In this document: positions 1 through 7,127 of the stretch, in pieces
Layout of the letters: each line of letters starts with the position of its first letter
Position numbering within the stretch: the first letter of the stretch is position 1
Origin: an uncultured Ruminococcus sp.
GTDB lineage: Bacteria; Bacillota; Clostridia; Oscillospirales; Acutalibacteraceae
Assembly: GCA_902783065.1 (NCBI GenBank)
Contig: CACZPV010000063.1
Coordinates: 1 to 10,511, forward strand
Length of the DNA stretch: 10,511 nucleotides
Reading direction: 5' to 3'
Made by a program: the position numbers and the translations under genes
Notes under the pieces: generated by a model
Database searches by the model: none
Told to the model about the DNA's origin: nothing
The model's input: the letters and a program-made list of their open reading frames with translations, nothing else

Positions 1-32
1 GTAAGCCAGTTTTACAGAAAAGAGGAAGTATT

Positions 33-1592
33 TTGAAAAAAGTAATTATTATAGGAGCAGGTCCCGCTGGTCTTACCGCAGCGAACGAATTGCTTAAAGA
101 TGGTAAGGATTATGACGTAACAATATTGGAAAGCTCACAAGCAATCGGCGGTATCTCTCAGACGGTTCGTTATAACGGTAATCGTATGGATATCGGCGGT
201 CATCGCTTTTTTTCAAAAAGTGATGAGGTAATGAAATGGTGGAGCGACCTGATGCCGATTCAGGGAAAACCGTCCTTTGATGATAAAAAACTTGGCAGAG
301 AAAAACCGCTTGAGGAAGGCGGTCCGGATCCTGAAAATGACGATAGAGTAATGCTCGTCAGAACAAGAGTGTCAAGAATTTATTATAAAAAGAAATTTTT
401 TGATTACCCTGTAAAAATGTCGGCATCTACAATTAAAAATATGGGTTTTGCTACAACAATGGCTTCGGGATTCAGCTATATGAAATCCGCTATGTTCAAG
501 AAAGAAGAAACTTCTCTTGAGAATTTCTATATCAATCGTTTTGGTAAGAAACTGTACGGTATGTTCTTCGAGGGCTATACAGAAAAATTGTGGGGAAGAC
601 ACCCGAGAGATATTTCTGCTGACTGGGGTTCTCAGAGAGTTAAGGGATTGTCCATCAGAGCTGTGCTGAAAGATATGTTCTCCAAAGCATTCGGAAATAA
701 AAAGAAAAATAAGGAAGTTGAAACTTCTTTGATTGAACAGTTCTGGTATCCAAAATACGGTCCCGGACAGCTTTGGGAAACAGCAGCCGATATTGCAGTG
801 CAAAAAGGTGCAAAACTGCTGAAAGGCTATGATGTCAAGGAAATAAAATGCGAAAACGGCAAAATCAGATCTGTTGTCTGTACTACAGCTGATGGTGAAA
901 AAACTCTGGAGGGTGATATATTCATTTCTTCTATGCCTGTTAAAGATCTCGTCTGCGGAATGACCGGTGATAAACCGAATGATGATATGGTCAGTATCGC
1001 GAAGGGTCTTCCCTACCGTGATTTTGTAACGGTCGGACTTCTTGTCAATAAGCTGAATCTGAAAAATGAAACCGATATCAAAACACTTGGCAATATCGTT
1101 CCCGACTGCTGGATCTATGTTCAGGATACAGGAGTTAAACTCGGGCGTATTCAAATTTTCAATAACTGGTCACCGTATATGGTAAAAGATGCGGAAAATA
1201 CTGTATGGATCGGTCTTGAATATTTTTGCGCCGAGGGTGATGACTTCTGGAATATGAGCGATAAGGAATGTATTGAACTTGCTTCAAAAGAACTTGAATC
1301 TATGGGTGTAATAAGTGCAGACGATATTATTGACAGCCATCGTGAAAAGGTAAAGAAAGCATATCCGGCTTATTTTGATACTTATTCGAGAATGGATGAG
1401 TTGATTCAGTGTCTTGACGGTTACGAAAATCTTTTCTGTGTGGGACGCAATGGTCAGCATAGATATAATAACATGGATCACTCTATGCTTACTGCTATAA
1501 GAGCTGCTGAAGCAATAAAAGCAGGAAAAACTGATAAGCATGATATATGGAATGTTAATACCGAAAAGGAATATCATGAAACAAAATCATAA
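33..1592 (+). CDS. FAD-dependent oxidoreductase, UDP-galactopyranose mutase/protoporphyrinogen oxidase-like superfamily
   Basis: The 519-residue protein opens with a Rossmann dinucleotide-binding fold: GAGPAG at residues 8-13, acidic E33 at the end of strand 2, and GG at 39-40. Family-like blocks follow: [14 protein letters not shown] (53-66), [14 protein letters not shown] (178-191) and [12 protein letters not shown] (238-249). The C-terminal FAD-contact block, [14 protein letters not shown], lies at about 471-484. This pattern fits the amine-oxidase/NAD(P)-binding Rossmann group (COG1232-like) often found among glycan genes. The substrate is unknown; a nucleotide-sugar or polyprenyl-linked sugar is an inference from the glycosyltransferase next door. 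The start is TTG at 33, chosen because AGAGGA at 21-26 lies six bases upstream and the GxGxxG falls at the usual depth from it. The frame stays open to the window edge, so an upstream extension cannot be formally excluded. The stop overlaps the next ATG by one base (TAATG). It is probably cytoplasmic, since no signal peptide or membrane helix is visible. Confidence 0.85.
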   Translation: MKKVIIIGAGPAGLTAANELLKDGKDYDVTILESSQAIGGISQTVRYNGNRMDIGGHRFFSKSDEVMKWWSDLMPIQGKPSFDDKKLGREKPLEEGGPDPENDDRVMLVRTRVSRIYYKKKFFDYPVKMSASTIKNMGFATTMASGFSYMKSAMFKKEETSLENFYINRFGKKLYGMFFEGYTEKLWGRHPRDISADWGSQRVKGLSIRAVLKDMFSKAFGNKKKNKEVETSLIEQFWYPKYGPGQLWETAADIAVQKGAKLLKGYDVKEIKCENGKIRSVVCTTADGEKTLEGDIFISSMPVKDLVCGMTGDKPNDDMVSIAKGLPYRDFVTVGLLVNKLNLKNETDIKTLGNIVPDCWIYVQDTGVKLGRIQIFNNWSPYMVKDAENTVWIGLEYFCAEGDDFWNMSDKECIELASKELESMGVISADDIIDSHREKVKKAYPAYFDTYSRMDELIQCLDGYENLFCVGRNGQHRYNNMDHSMLTAIRAAEAIKAGKTDKHDIWNVNTEKEYHETKS

Positions 1593-3379
1593 TGTCAGAT
1601 TCCCGCACTGCCTTATGCGGTGCGGGAATTGTTATACTAATTAAAGAAGGTGTTATTATCAGTGATTTAAAGATTAAAGAAAAACCATTTGCTTTTACAA
1701 TAGCTGAAACGCTTATGGAGCATCCGTTTTTATTGACCGCAGCAGCTTGTTTTTTTTGTATCACAACTGTAAGCAGCAAAATATCGTGGCTTGGTTCCCT
1801 TATTCCGGCGGCTGTATTATGCATGTGCGGTATCTTTGCAGCTATCTGTATTTCCTTTGATGCTCCTGAAAAAAGCAGAAAATCAATAATATACACTCTT
1901 TCGGGAATATCTGCTGCTTTTTCTTTGATATTTGCCTATATGCTGAGAGTCAGCCGAAGACCTCAGATGGTTGTTCTGAACATTGGTATTATTATTTTTG
2001 CAGCTGTTGTTATTTATTTATTCGCCACTAAAAAAATGGATACGAAAAGGCTGATATTGCTTCTTTTCATACTGGGATTTCTGATAAGGCTTGCTTATAT
2101 TATGGCAGTCAGTATAAAAACAAAACAGCATGATGTGGGAAGCCTTGAAAAATTGGATGGACATCTGGGTTATATCGGTTATCTTGTTTACAATAATAAA
2201 TTGCCGGAAGGTGATGTAAGAGATGTATATCAGTATTATCATCCACCGCTTCATCACATTATTGCGGCAATCTGGGTAAGATTTCAGAATGCTATAGGTA
2301 TAGAAAAAGATAATACCTGGGAAAATATACAGATACTTACCATGTTTTATTCCTGCTGCTGCATGATTCTTTCCTATAAGATTTTCAGACAGCTTGGACT
2401 AAAAAATAACGGACTGGTAATTGCCTTTGCCGTTGTTACATTCTGCCCTACTTTTTATATTCTTTCCGGAAGTATCAATAATGATATTCTTTCTATAACA
2501 CTGATGCTTGGTGCCGTTCTTAATACACTTTATTGGTATAAAAGCCGCAGTATATGGAGAATTTTGTGTATAGCTGCATGTGTCGGCTTCGGTATGATGG
2601 CAAAACTTTCCGCATGGATGGTTGCTCCTGCTATTGCATTTGTTTTTCTTTATGTACTGTTCAAAAATCTTAAGGAATGGAAAAAATATCTTGCTCAGTT
2701 TGCGGCATTTATGGGTGTATGTGCTCCGCTCGGTCTTTGGTGGGGAGTCAGAAACTATATTACCCACAGAGTTCCGATTACCTATGTTATGGAATTGTCC
2801 AGTGAGTCAAAACAATACATTGGTGATATTCCTCTGACAAAGAGGTTATTTGATTTCAGTCTTTATCAGTTTGCTGATGTCGGAGATCAGTTTGGAATGT
2901 ATGAAGGCACTTATAATGAATTTAATCCATTAATAGCACTATTTAAAACATCTATGTTTGATGAAATGTTTACTGTGCATTACTACCCTGATATTGCCGG
3001 TATAAATAAGGTGTTGTTCTGGTCAGCAGTGGTACTTGGAATTGTCGGATTTGTATCGATGATTTACTGCTTAATTAATGACAAAACCTGGAGCAGGATG
3101 CATAAAATTTTCTTAGGAATTCTTTATTTTACTATTTTGATATCATATTATGCTTTCTGTATCAAATTTCCCCATGTCTGTACACAAAACATCCGTTATG
3201 CAGTATTGCTGATTGTAATTGGTGCATATTTTATCGGACGACTTGCACAGAATCTCTGTGAATCTGAGTCTGAAAAAACACAAAATCTTCGTATTGCAGG
3301 ATATACTTGTTTGCTGACAGTTGTGTTTATATACAGTGCGATATCTGTTGTAGTGTATGATGTAATATTTATGACTTAG
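1592..3379 (+). CDS. polytopic membrane glycosyltransferase, ArnT/PMT-like (GT39-type)
   Basis: This 595-residue protein has about twelve hydrophobic segments (for example near 44-62, 97-118, 127-145, 153-173, 275-291, 321-357, 366-386, 474-495, 508-527, 537-555 and 571-592). The long loop after the helix at 153-173 contains HD (180-181), GHLGYIGYL (190-198), KLP (203-205) and YYHPPLHH (215-222). An acidic residue in the first large external loop and a HPPLHH-type motif are typical of GT-C transferases that use polyprenyl-phosphate-linked sugars. SINNDIL (294-300) and AKLSAW (337-342) also fit. The likely role is to transfer a sugar from a lipid carrier to an envelope glycan or protein outside the membrane; donor and acceptor are unknown. 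It forms an operon with the upstream FAD enzyme. The start is uncertain. ATG 1592 has no good Shine-Dalgarno and its first codons run through a GC-rich hairpin (1598-1630). A better ribosome site, AAAGAAGG at 1643-1650, precedes only ATT/ATC codons in frame (1655, 1658), and the next in-frame ATG is 1715 (residue 42). Confidence 0.82.
   Translation: MSDSRTALCGAGIVILIKEGVIISDLKIKEKPFAFTIAETLMEHPFLLTAAACFFCITTVSSKISWLGSLIPAAVLCMCGIFAAICISFDAPEKSRKSIIYTLSGISAAFSLIFAYMLRVSRRPQMVVLNIGIIIFAAVVIYLFATKKMDTKRLILLLFILGFLIRLAYIMAVSIKTKQHDVGSLEKLDGHLGYIGYLVYNNKLPEGDVRDVYQYYHPPLHHIIAAIWVRFQNAIGIEKDNTWENIQILTMFYSCCCMILSYKIFRQLGLKNNGLVIAFAVVTFCPTFYILSGSINNDILSITLMLGAVLNTLYWYKSRSIWRILCIAACVGFGMMAKLSAWMVAPAIAFVFLYVLFKNLKEWKKYLAQFAAFMGVCAPLGLWWGVRNYITHRVPITYVMELSSESKQYIGDIPLTKRLFDFSLYQFADVGDQFGMYEGTYNEFNPLIALFKTSMFDEMFTVHYYPDIAGINKVLFWSAVVLGIVGFVSMIYCLINDKTWSRMHKIFLGILYFTILISYYAFCIKFPHVCTQNIRYAVLLIVIGAYFIGRLAQNLCESESEKTQNLRIAGYTCLLTVVFIYSAISVVVYDVIFMT
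1598..1630 (+). terminator. GC-rich hairpin at the gene junction, possible weak terminator or attenuator
   Basis: Arms at 1598-1611 and 1617-1630 pair over 14 positions with two G-T wobbles, around a five-base loop (CTTAT). The core arm is TCCCGCAC against GTGCGGGA. The tail that follows is only moderately T-rich (GTTATACTAA), so intrinsic termination would be inefficient. The hairpin lies inside the predicted first codons of the glycosyltransferase, so it may reduce or regulate downstream expression rather than end the transcript. Confidence 0.45.
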
Positions 3380-3420
3380 TCAGTTTTACTCTATATAATT
3401 TCGCTGTTTTTTAAATGAAT

Positions 3421-3470
3421 GAGAATCCGCCCCGTCAAGTGTTTTGGCAGGGCGGATTCTCTGGTTTGTT
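3421..3470 (+). terminator. intrinsic terminator closing the oxidoreductase-glycosyltransferase operon
   Basis: A perfect 12-bp stem (GAGAATCCGCCC at 3421-3432, with its complement at 3450-3461) encloses a 17-base loop that can pair further. It is followed by a T-rich stretch with interruptions, TGGTTTGTT. It lies 42 bases after the glycosyltransferase stop, where an operon end is expected. The interrupted T tract makes the efficiency uncertain. Confidence 0.7.
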
Positions 3471-3547
3471 CCGGAAAACGAATGTTATCTTGCATATTTA
3501 ACAGAAATGTATTTTGATTTCGGGTTTAAGTTTGGTGTATTATATGA

Positions 3548-3576
3548 TTGTATTTTTTCTGAAAATACATTATACT
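3548..3576 (+). promoter_or_regulatory. candidate sigma-A promoter for the DHHW-like/Nudix operon
   Basis: TTGTAT (3548-3553) and TATACT (3571-3576) are spaced by 17 bases. The -10 matches 5 of 6 consensus bases, the -35 only 3 of 6. The spacer is an inverted repeat: TGTATTTT (3549-3556) and AAAATACA (3562-3569) with a five-base loop, which could be an operator or chance in AT-rich DNA. A start near 3583 would give a leader of about 137 bases. A second candidate, TTGATT (3514-3519) and TATTAT (3538-3543) with an 18-base spacer, lies just upstream. The rest of the 3380-3719 gap shows no convincing gene. Confidence 0.35.
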
Positions 3577-3719
3577 TTAATTATAAAAACCCTGTCAGTT
3601 TTTTTAAAGTTCTGATGGGTGGAATATATATGATTTTATGTGATATTTAAAAACTTTTTAATTTGTAAAACAGTTGCTGGTCATGACAGTATTATTATCT
3701 TTCTGAAAGGAGTGTAGAA

Positions 3720-4907
3720 ATGCGCAGAAGAAATTCATACAGCTATAAAAACTCCTATGGTGGAAGATATTATCGCTCTTCATATCATGGATATGTCAGA
3801 AAAAAAGGAAATCCTATCAAAATTGTATTAATCTGCATTGCTTTTGCGCTGATTGCCTTTGTGGGTGCGGCAACATGTGCTTATTACGGTGTTTTCGGTG
3901 ATGAATTTCGTTTCGGAAAAGAAGAACAACAATCATCACAGAAAACAGTGGATATAATCAAAAATGAAACCGAAGAAAATAAAATCATATCATCTCAGCC
4001 AGAAAAAGAAATCGAAGGAAAATGGGAAGAAAATGTATTTATTTATGGAAATCAAGGATTTGAGATATTCAATTCCGATGATGCGGCTCAGAAAGAATAT
4101 GCAAAAACAGTTTCTTCCGTAAGAAAACAGTTGGATAAAAATATTAATGTATATAGTATAATTGTTCCTTCTCATTCATACTACGGGCTTCCTGAAAAAT
4201 ATAAAAATCTTGGCTCCGATGAGAAGCAAAGCATCGACAATATCACCGCTTTGCTTGATAAGGAAATTAAAACGGTTGATATCAGAGCGACACTGGAACA
4301 GCATAAAAAAGAGTATATTTATTTTGGTACAGATAACAACTGGACAGCTCTTGGCGCCTATTATGCATATAAAGAATTTTGCAAAACAGCAGAACTGACT
4401 CCGACTGCACTTAATTCATTGGAGTCAGGGAAAATAAACGGCTTTAAGGGTTCACTCCATGCGGCAACTATAACTGAAAAAAATCCTGATGGAAGTAAAA
4501 TTCTTGATCAGAATCCCGATACTGTTACCTACTATAAAACTGAAGGCTATTGCCGTTTGCTGGAATACGGAGAAAGTGAAGACAGAGAAGTACCGATGAT
4601 TGCTGAATTTGCTTCAGGTGCTAATGCGTATAGTGCTTTTATCTGGGGAAATAATCCTTATATGAAAATACAAACGCAGCTTCATACTGATCGAAAACTG
4701 TGTATTATCAAGGATTCTTTTGGAAATGCCTTTGCTCCGTTTACGGCTGCTGATTTTGATGAAATATTTATTGCAAATCCGGCTTACTATGACGGAAATA
4801 TCATAGATTATATTAAAAAAAATAATTATACAGATGTTCTGATTCTGAATAGTTCATCAACGGCAAATACTATTAAAAGAATCGATGAAATGAAAACTAT
4901 ACTTTGA
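3720..4907 (+). CDS. membrane-anchored DHHW/AlgX-like (SGNH-type) protein with altered signature
   Basis: The 395-residue protein starts at ATG 3720, seven bases after AAAGGAG (3706-3712). Residues 1-32 are basic and rich in Tyr, Ser and Arg. One membrane helix follows (about 33-56), then a charged linker and an extracellular domain, so it is a type II membrane protein. The domain resembles the DHHW and AlgJ/AlgX families: YSIIVPSHSYYGLPEKY (145-161), GTDNNWTALGAYYAY (203-217), GFKGSL (241-246), and KDSFGNAFAPF (331-341) followed by DEIFIANPAYY (347-357). Relatives act in extracellular polysaccharide O-acetylation or are uncharacterised. In them the TD-x-H-W motif supplies the catalytic Asp and His and the DS(F/Y) motif the Ser. 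Here D205 and S333 remain, but both positions between Asp and Trp are Asn (N206, N207), so the usual His is missing. No MBOAT acyltransferase partner is visible in the window. The function is therefore uncertain: a binding protein or a modified enzyme. Confidence 0.72.
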   Translation: MRRRNSYSYKNSYGGRYYRSSYHGYVRKKGNPIKIVLICIAFALIAFVGAATCAYYGVFGDEFRFGKEEQQSSQKTVDIIKNETEENKIISSQPEKEIEGKWEENVFIYGNQGFEIFNSDDAAQKEYAKTVSSVRKQLDKNINVYSIIVPSHSYYGLPEKYKNLGSDEKQSIDNITALLDKEIKTVDIRATLEQHKKEYIYFGTDNNWTALGAYYAYKEFCKTAELTPTALNSLESGKINGFKGSLHAATITEKNPDGSKILDQNPDTVTYYKTEGYCRLLEYGESEDREVPMIAEFASGANAYSAFIWGNNPYMKIQTQLHTDRKLCIIKDSFGNAFAPFTAADFDEIFIANPAYYDGNIIDYIKKNNYTDVLILNSSSTANTIKRIDEMKTIL

Positions 4908-4932
4908 AAAACGCGAAAAGGAGGATATGCCG

Positions 4933-5625
4933 ATGCTTGGAAAAAATGTTACAATTGAGATTTTCGGCATATTATCCGAAAATCATCTGTATACCGGTCA
5001 GATTGTCGGAGGAACAGACCTGAGGCAGATTTATATTATTACAAATGAAGAACTGCATGGTACAATTGACTGTACAATCATTGCAGCTGCAATTGGTGAT
5101 GTCAGCAGCAGAACAAGACTGATTGCAGCTCCGGTGGATGAAGTCTTTTATGAACCTGAAATAAAGCAAAGATTAAAAATGACTTCTCTGCAATATAAAA
5201 AGATCAACTGCATCTATGAAAAATCCTGCGGAGCGGTTATATACCGTTATAATGAAAAAAATGAACCCAGAATATTGCTGGTAAAAAATCATAATGGAAA
5301 ATGCTGGACATTTCCTAAAGGTCACATTGAAAGCGGTGAAAAAGAAGAAGAAACAGCACTCAGAGAAATTATGGAGGAAACCGGTCTGAAAGTTGAGATT
5401 ATTCCCGGATTCCGCCGTATAAGCACCTATCGTCCATTCGGGAAAATCAGAAAGACAGCTGTGTTTTTTCTGGCAAAGGCAGAAAAAAGCATTGTAAATA
5501 TGCAGCAAAGTGAAATTGATTATTATTTATGGGTCAGCATGGATGAAGCTCTTAAAATGTGCCGCCATGAAAATGACATTAAAACATTGAAGGATGTCCG
5601 AAAACTGATAGATCAGAAAAAATAA
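4933..5625 (+). CDS. Nudix hydrolase (bis(5'-nucleosyl)-tetraphosphatase-like) with N-terminal extra domain
   Basis: The complete Nudix box is present: GHIESGE, seven residues, then REIMEETGL (residues 130-152 from the start used here). WTFPKGH lies just before it, the context typical of Ap4A-type hydrolases. This predicts metal-dependent cleavage of a nucleoside diphosphate-linked substrate in the cytoplasm. The first ~95 residues lie outside the Nudix fold. Their pattern (TGQIVGGTDLRQIYIIT, then TIIAAAIGDVSSRTRLIAAP) reminds me of a pyrophosphatase-like domain found in some clostridial proteins; this is a weak resemblance. ATG 4927 is also in frame but only two bases from GGAGG (4920-4924). 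ATG 4933 is eight bases away and is preferred. The gene begins 25 bases after the DHHW-like gene, so the two are probably cotranscribed. Confidence 0.85.
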   Translation: MLGKNVTIEIFGILSENHLYTGQIVGGTDLRQIYIITNEELHGTIDCTIIAAAIGDVSSRTRLIAAPVDEVFYEPEIKQRLKMTSLQYKKINCIYEKSCGAVIYRYNEKNEPRILLVKNHNGKCWTFPKGHIESGEKEEETALREIMEETGLKVEIIPGFRRISTYRPFGKIRKTAVFFLAKAEKSIVNMQQSEIDYYLWVSMDEALKMCRHENDIKTLKDVRKLIDQKK

Positions 5626-5705
5626 CACTGATTCATGATAGAAAGTATGCCTGGATTTGCGGTAAATAGACCGTAAAGACCGTTTATTTTATATCAGGTA
5701 TAATA

Positions 5706-5754
5706 AAAACAAACTCCTGCCGAATTTCATTGCGGTGTGGCAGGAGTTTGTTTT
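5706..5754. terminator. bidirectional intrinsic terminator between convergent genes
   Basis: Perfect 16-bp arms at 5706-5721 and 5739-5754 (core ACTCCTGCC/GGCAGGAGT) enclose a 17-base loop. On the + strand the right arm ends in TTTT and is followed by ATTTTTTTT, a strong U tract. On the - strand the stem ends in GTTTT followed by TATTATACC. It ends the Nudix transcript and the carD-family transcript. The carD-family stop codon (5753-5755) lies within the edge of the stem. Confidence 0.9.
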
Positions 5755-6262
5755 ATTTTTTTTGTACATCAATCTGTTTCATAATGAAAGGAACTACTTC
5801 TTCCGGCTTAATTTCCAGAACTAAGGCAAATTCATCATGCAGAAGTTTTTCTGCTTGTTTGAGAATAAATTCGTCTGCCTGATGAAGCCGTCTTCCCTTT
5901 TCTTCCTGTTCGATTCTGTGGCGGTAAAGTGTTTTGATAATCAGCATGATTTTTCGCCTGTTGCCTTCATCAATCATTTCCTGATATTTAGACTTGCGAA
6001 TATTATCATCCTCTATCCATATAGGATCTTTTTCAGGAAGTTCCTGTATTATATTATATATTTCTTCCGCAGAAAGAACATCCCTCATTTTGGTCATGAG
6101 TTTCTCGTTTTTTTTCGGAACAAATACAGTAGAGTTTTGATCGTATACCGGCCTTAAAACAAGATATTCCACATATTCCCCACGTATTCTTTTTGTCTGC
6201 GTACCCTCTATTCTACATACTCCTTGGGTACCGTAGACAACCGTATCTCCGGTGCTGTACAT
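5753..6262 (-). CDS. CarD/CdnL-family RNA polymerase-binding transcription regulator
   Basis: The 169-residue protein has the N-terminal RNA polymerase-interacting Tudor-like domain (about 1-65): VVYGTQGVCRIEG (8-20), EYLVLRPVYDQNSTVFVPK (32-50) and MRDVLSAEEI (59-68). A mostly helical C-terminal part follows, with a basic stretch (NIRKSKYQEMIDEGNRRK, about 87-104) and KQAEKLLHDEFALVL (about 135-149), as in CarD/CdnL proteins. These proteins bind the RNAP beta subunit and stabilise open promoter complexes. Length fits the family (about 160-170 residues). GAGGG seven bases before the ATG supports the start. It has its own promoter and convergent terminator, so it is probably monocistronic. The exact subgroup (CarD versus CdnL) cannot be assigned by eye. 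Confidence 0.92.
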   Translation of the reverse strand: MYSTGDTVVYGTQGVCRIEGTQTKRIRGEYVEYLVLRPVYDQNSTVFVPKKNEKLMTKMRDVLSAEEIYNIIQELPEKDPIWIEDDNIRKSKYQEMIDEGNRRKIMLIIKTLYRHRIEQEEKGRRLHQADEFILKQAEKLLHDEFALVLEIKPEEVVPFIMKQIDVQKK

Positions 6263-6331
6263 TTTTATTCCCTCATTTTCAATCTTATTGACAGTCGATT
6301 GTAAAAGTCTGAAATCCCTTTACTCATATTT

Positions 6332-6361
6332 ATTATAATATATTTCAGGAATTATTGTCAT
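6332..6361 (-). promoter_or_regulatory. sigma-A promoter of the carD-family gene
   Basis: Read on the minus strand, ATGACA (6361-6356; 5 of 6 matches to TTGACA) is followed after 18 bases by a perfect TATAAT (6337-6332). Transcription would start near 6325, giving a leader of about 60 bases before the carD-family ATG. A palindrome TTTGTACAAA (6368-6377) lies just upstream of the -35 and could be an operator, though it is short. Confidence 0.7.
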
Positions 6362-6435
6362 AGGCATTTTGTACAAATATGTAACATTCATTTTTGATGC
6401 ATTAAGGAAGAAATGATAACTTACATTTTGTGAAA

Positions 6436-7107
6436 TTAATTATCTGAAATATTTTCAGAGTTATCTGATGCAGATTTTATACGTTTTTCTGACTGCAATC
6501 TGGAATAAATACAGCCGCAAAAATTTTGTCGGTATAGACAATACTCAGCAGAAAGCTGTATAGATCGTTTATATCCGCCCTTTTTTTTAAAATCAGAGTA
6601 TAGATAAGGAATCCCGTACCGACCGCTTATTTCTCCGCCGATTTTATTAAGTACTGCGCTATCCTTTTGAGGAGAAATTGTAAGTGTGGTTGTGAAAAAG
6701 TCAAAATGATATTCTTTTGCAATTTTTGCACTTTCTTCCAGCCGAAGGCGATAACATTTCAGACAGCGCAGACCGCGTTCAGGTTCATTTTCAAGGCCTT
6801 TTGCTATTTCATAAAAGCGTTCCGGTTCATATTTACCTTCCATAAGCCTGACATCCGGACACATTTCTTTGATTAACCGCTGCTGTTCAGAAATACGATA
6901 ATGATATTCACTTTCCGGAGAAATATTCGGATTATAGTAAAATACAGTAATGTCAAAATACTTTGTAAGATATTCCAGAACATAGCTGCTGCACGGAGCA
7001 CAGCAGCTATGCAACAGAAGCGAAGGCTGTTTTTCTGCATGGACAATTTTCTCAAGTGTTTTGTCCAATACTAACTGATAATTAATTTTTTGTGTTTGCT
7101 TCATCAT
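6436..7107 (-). CDS. queH: epoxyqueuosine reductase QueH
   Basis: The 223-residue protein matches QueH (DUF208), the non-cobalamin enzyme that reduces epoxyqueuosine to queuosine at position 34 of GUN-anticodon tRNAs. The cysteine signatures are all present: LLHSCCAPCS (31-40, Cys35/36/39), LRCLKCYRLRL (113-123, Cys115/118) and AEYCLYRQNFCGC (187-199, Cys190/197/199). In characterised QueH, such cysteines hold a [4Fe-4S] cluster and an adjacent metal. The last ~20 residues form a polar tail outside the conserved core. The ATG at 7107 is preferred over the in-frame ATG at 7104 because GAGG lies eight bases before it. It is the last gene of the three-gene minus-strand operon, 20 bases after the HAD gene. 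No preQ1 riboswitch or other queuosine gene is visible, and no convincing terminator lies between its stop and the carD-family promoter. Confidence 0.95.
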   Translation of the reverse strand: MMKQTQKINYQLVLDKTLEKIVHAEKQPSLLLHSCCAPCSSYVLEYLTKYFDITVFYYNPNISPESEYHYRISEQQRLIKEMCPDVRLMEGKYEPERFYEIAKGLENEPERGLRCLKCYRLRLEESAKIAKEYHFDFFTTTLTISPQKDSAVLNKIGGEISGRYGIPYLYSDFKKKGGYKRSIQLSAEYCLYRQNFCGCIYSRLQSEKRIKSASDNSENISDN

Positions 7108-7127
7108 TTTAATGACCTCAATATTAT

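Noticed and set aside
372..1154. 260-residue minus-strand open frame inside the FAD oxidoreductase gene
   Set aside because: It is antisense to a gene with clear FAD-binding motifs. Its Cys/Phe/Ile-rich translation matches no family I know, so it is a shadow frame.
3444..3650. 68-residue plus-strand open frame between the two left operons
   Set aside because: It starts at a TTG inside the terminator stem-loop, has no ribosome site, and its Phe/Tyr-rich product reflects AT-rich intergenic sequence.
5669..5683. Direct repeat GACCGT-AAA-GACCGT after the Nudix gene
   Set aside because: Two six-base copies are too short to distinguish from chance. The nearby weak AT hairpin is overshadowed by the strong terminator at 5706-5754.
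6362..6435. Possible terminator after queH
   Set aside because: Only five- or six-base AT-rich arms with long loops can be formed and no U tract follows, so I do not call one.
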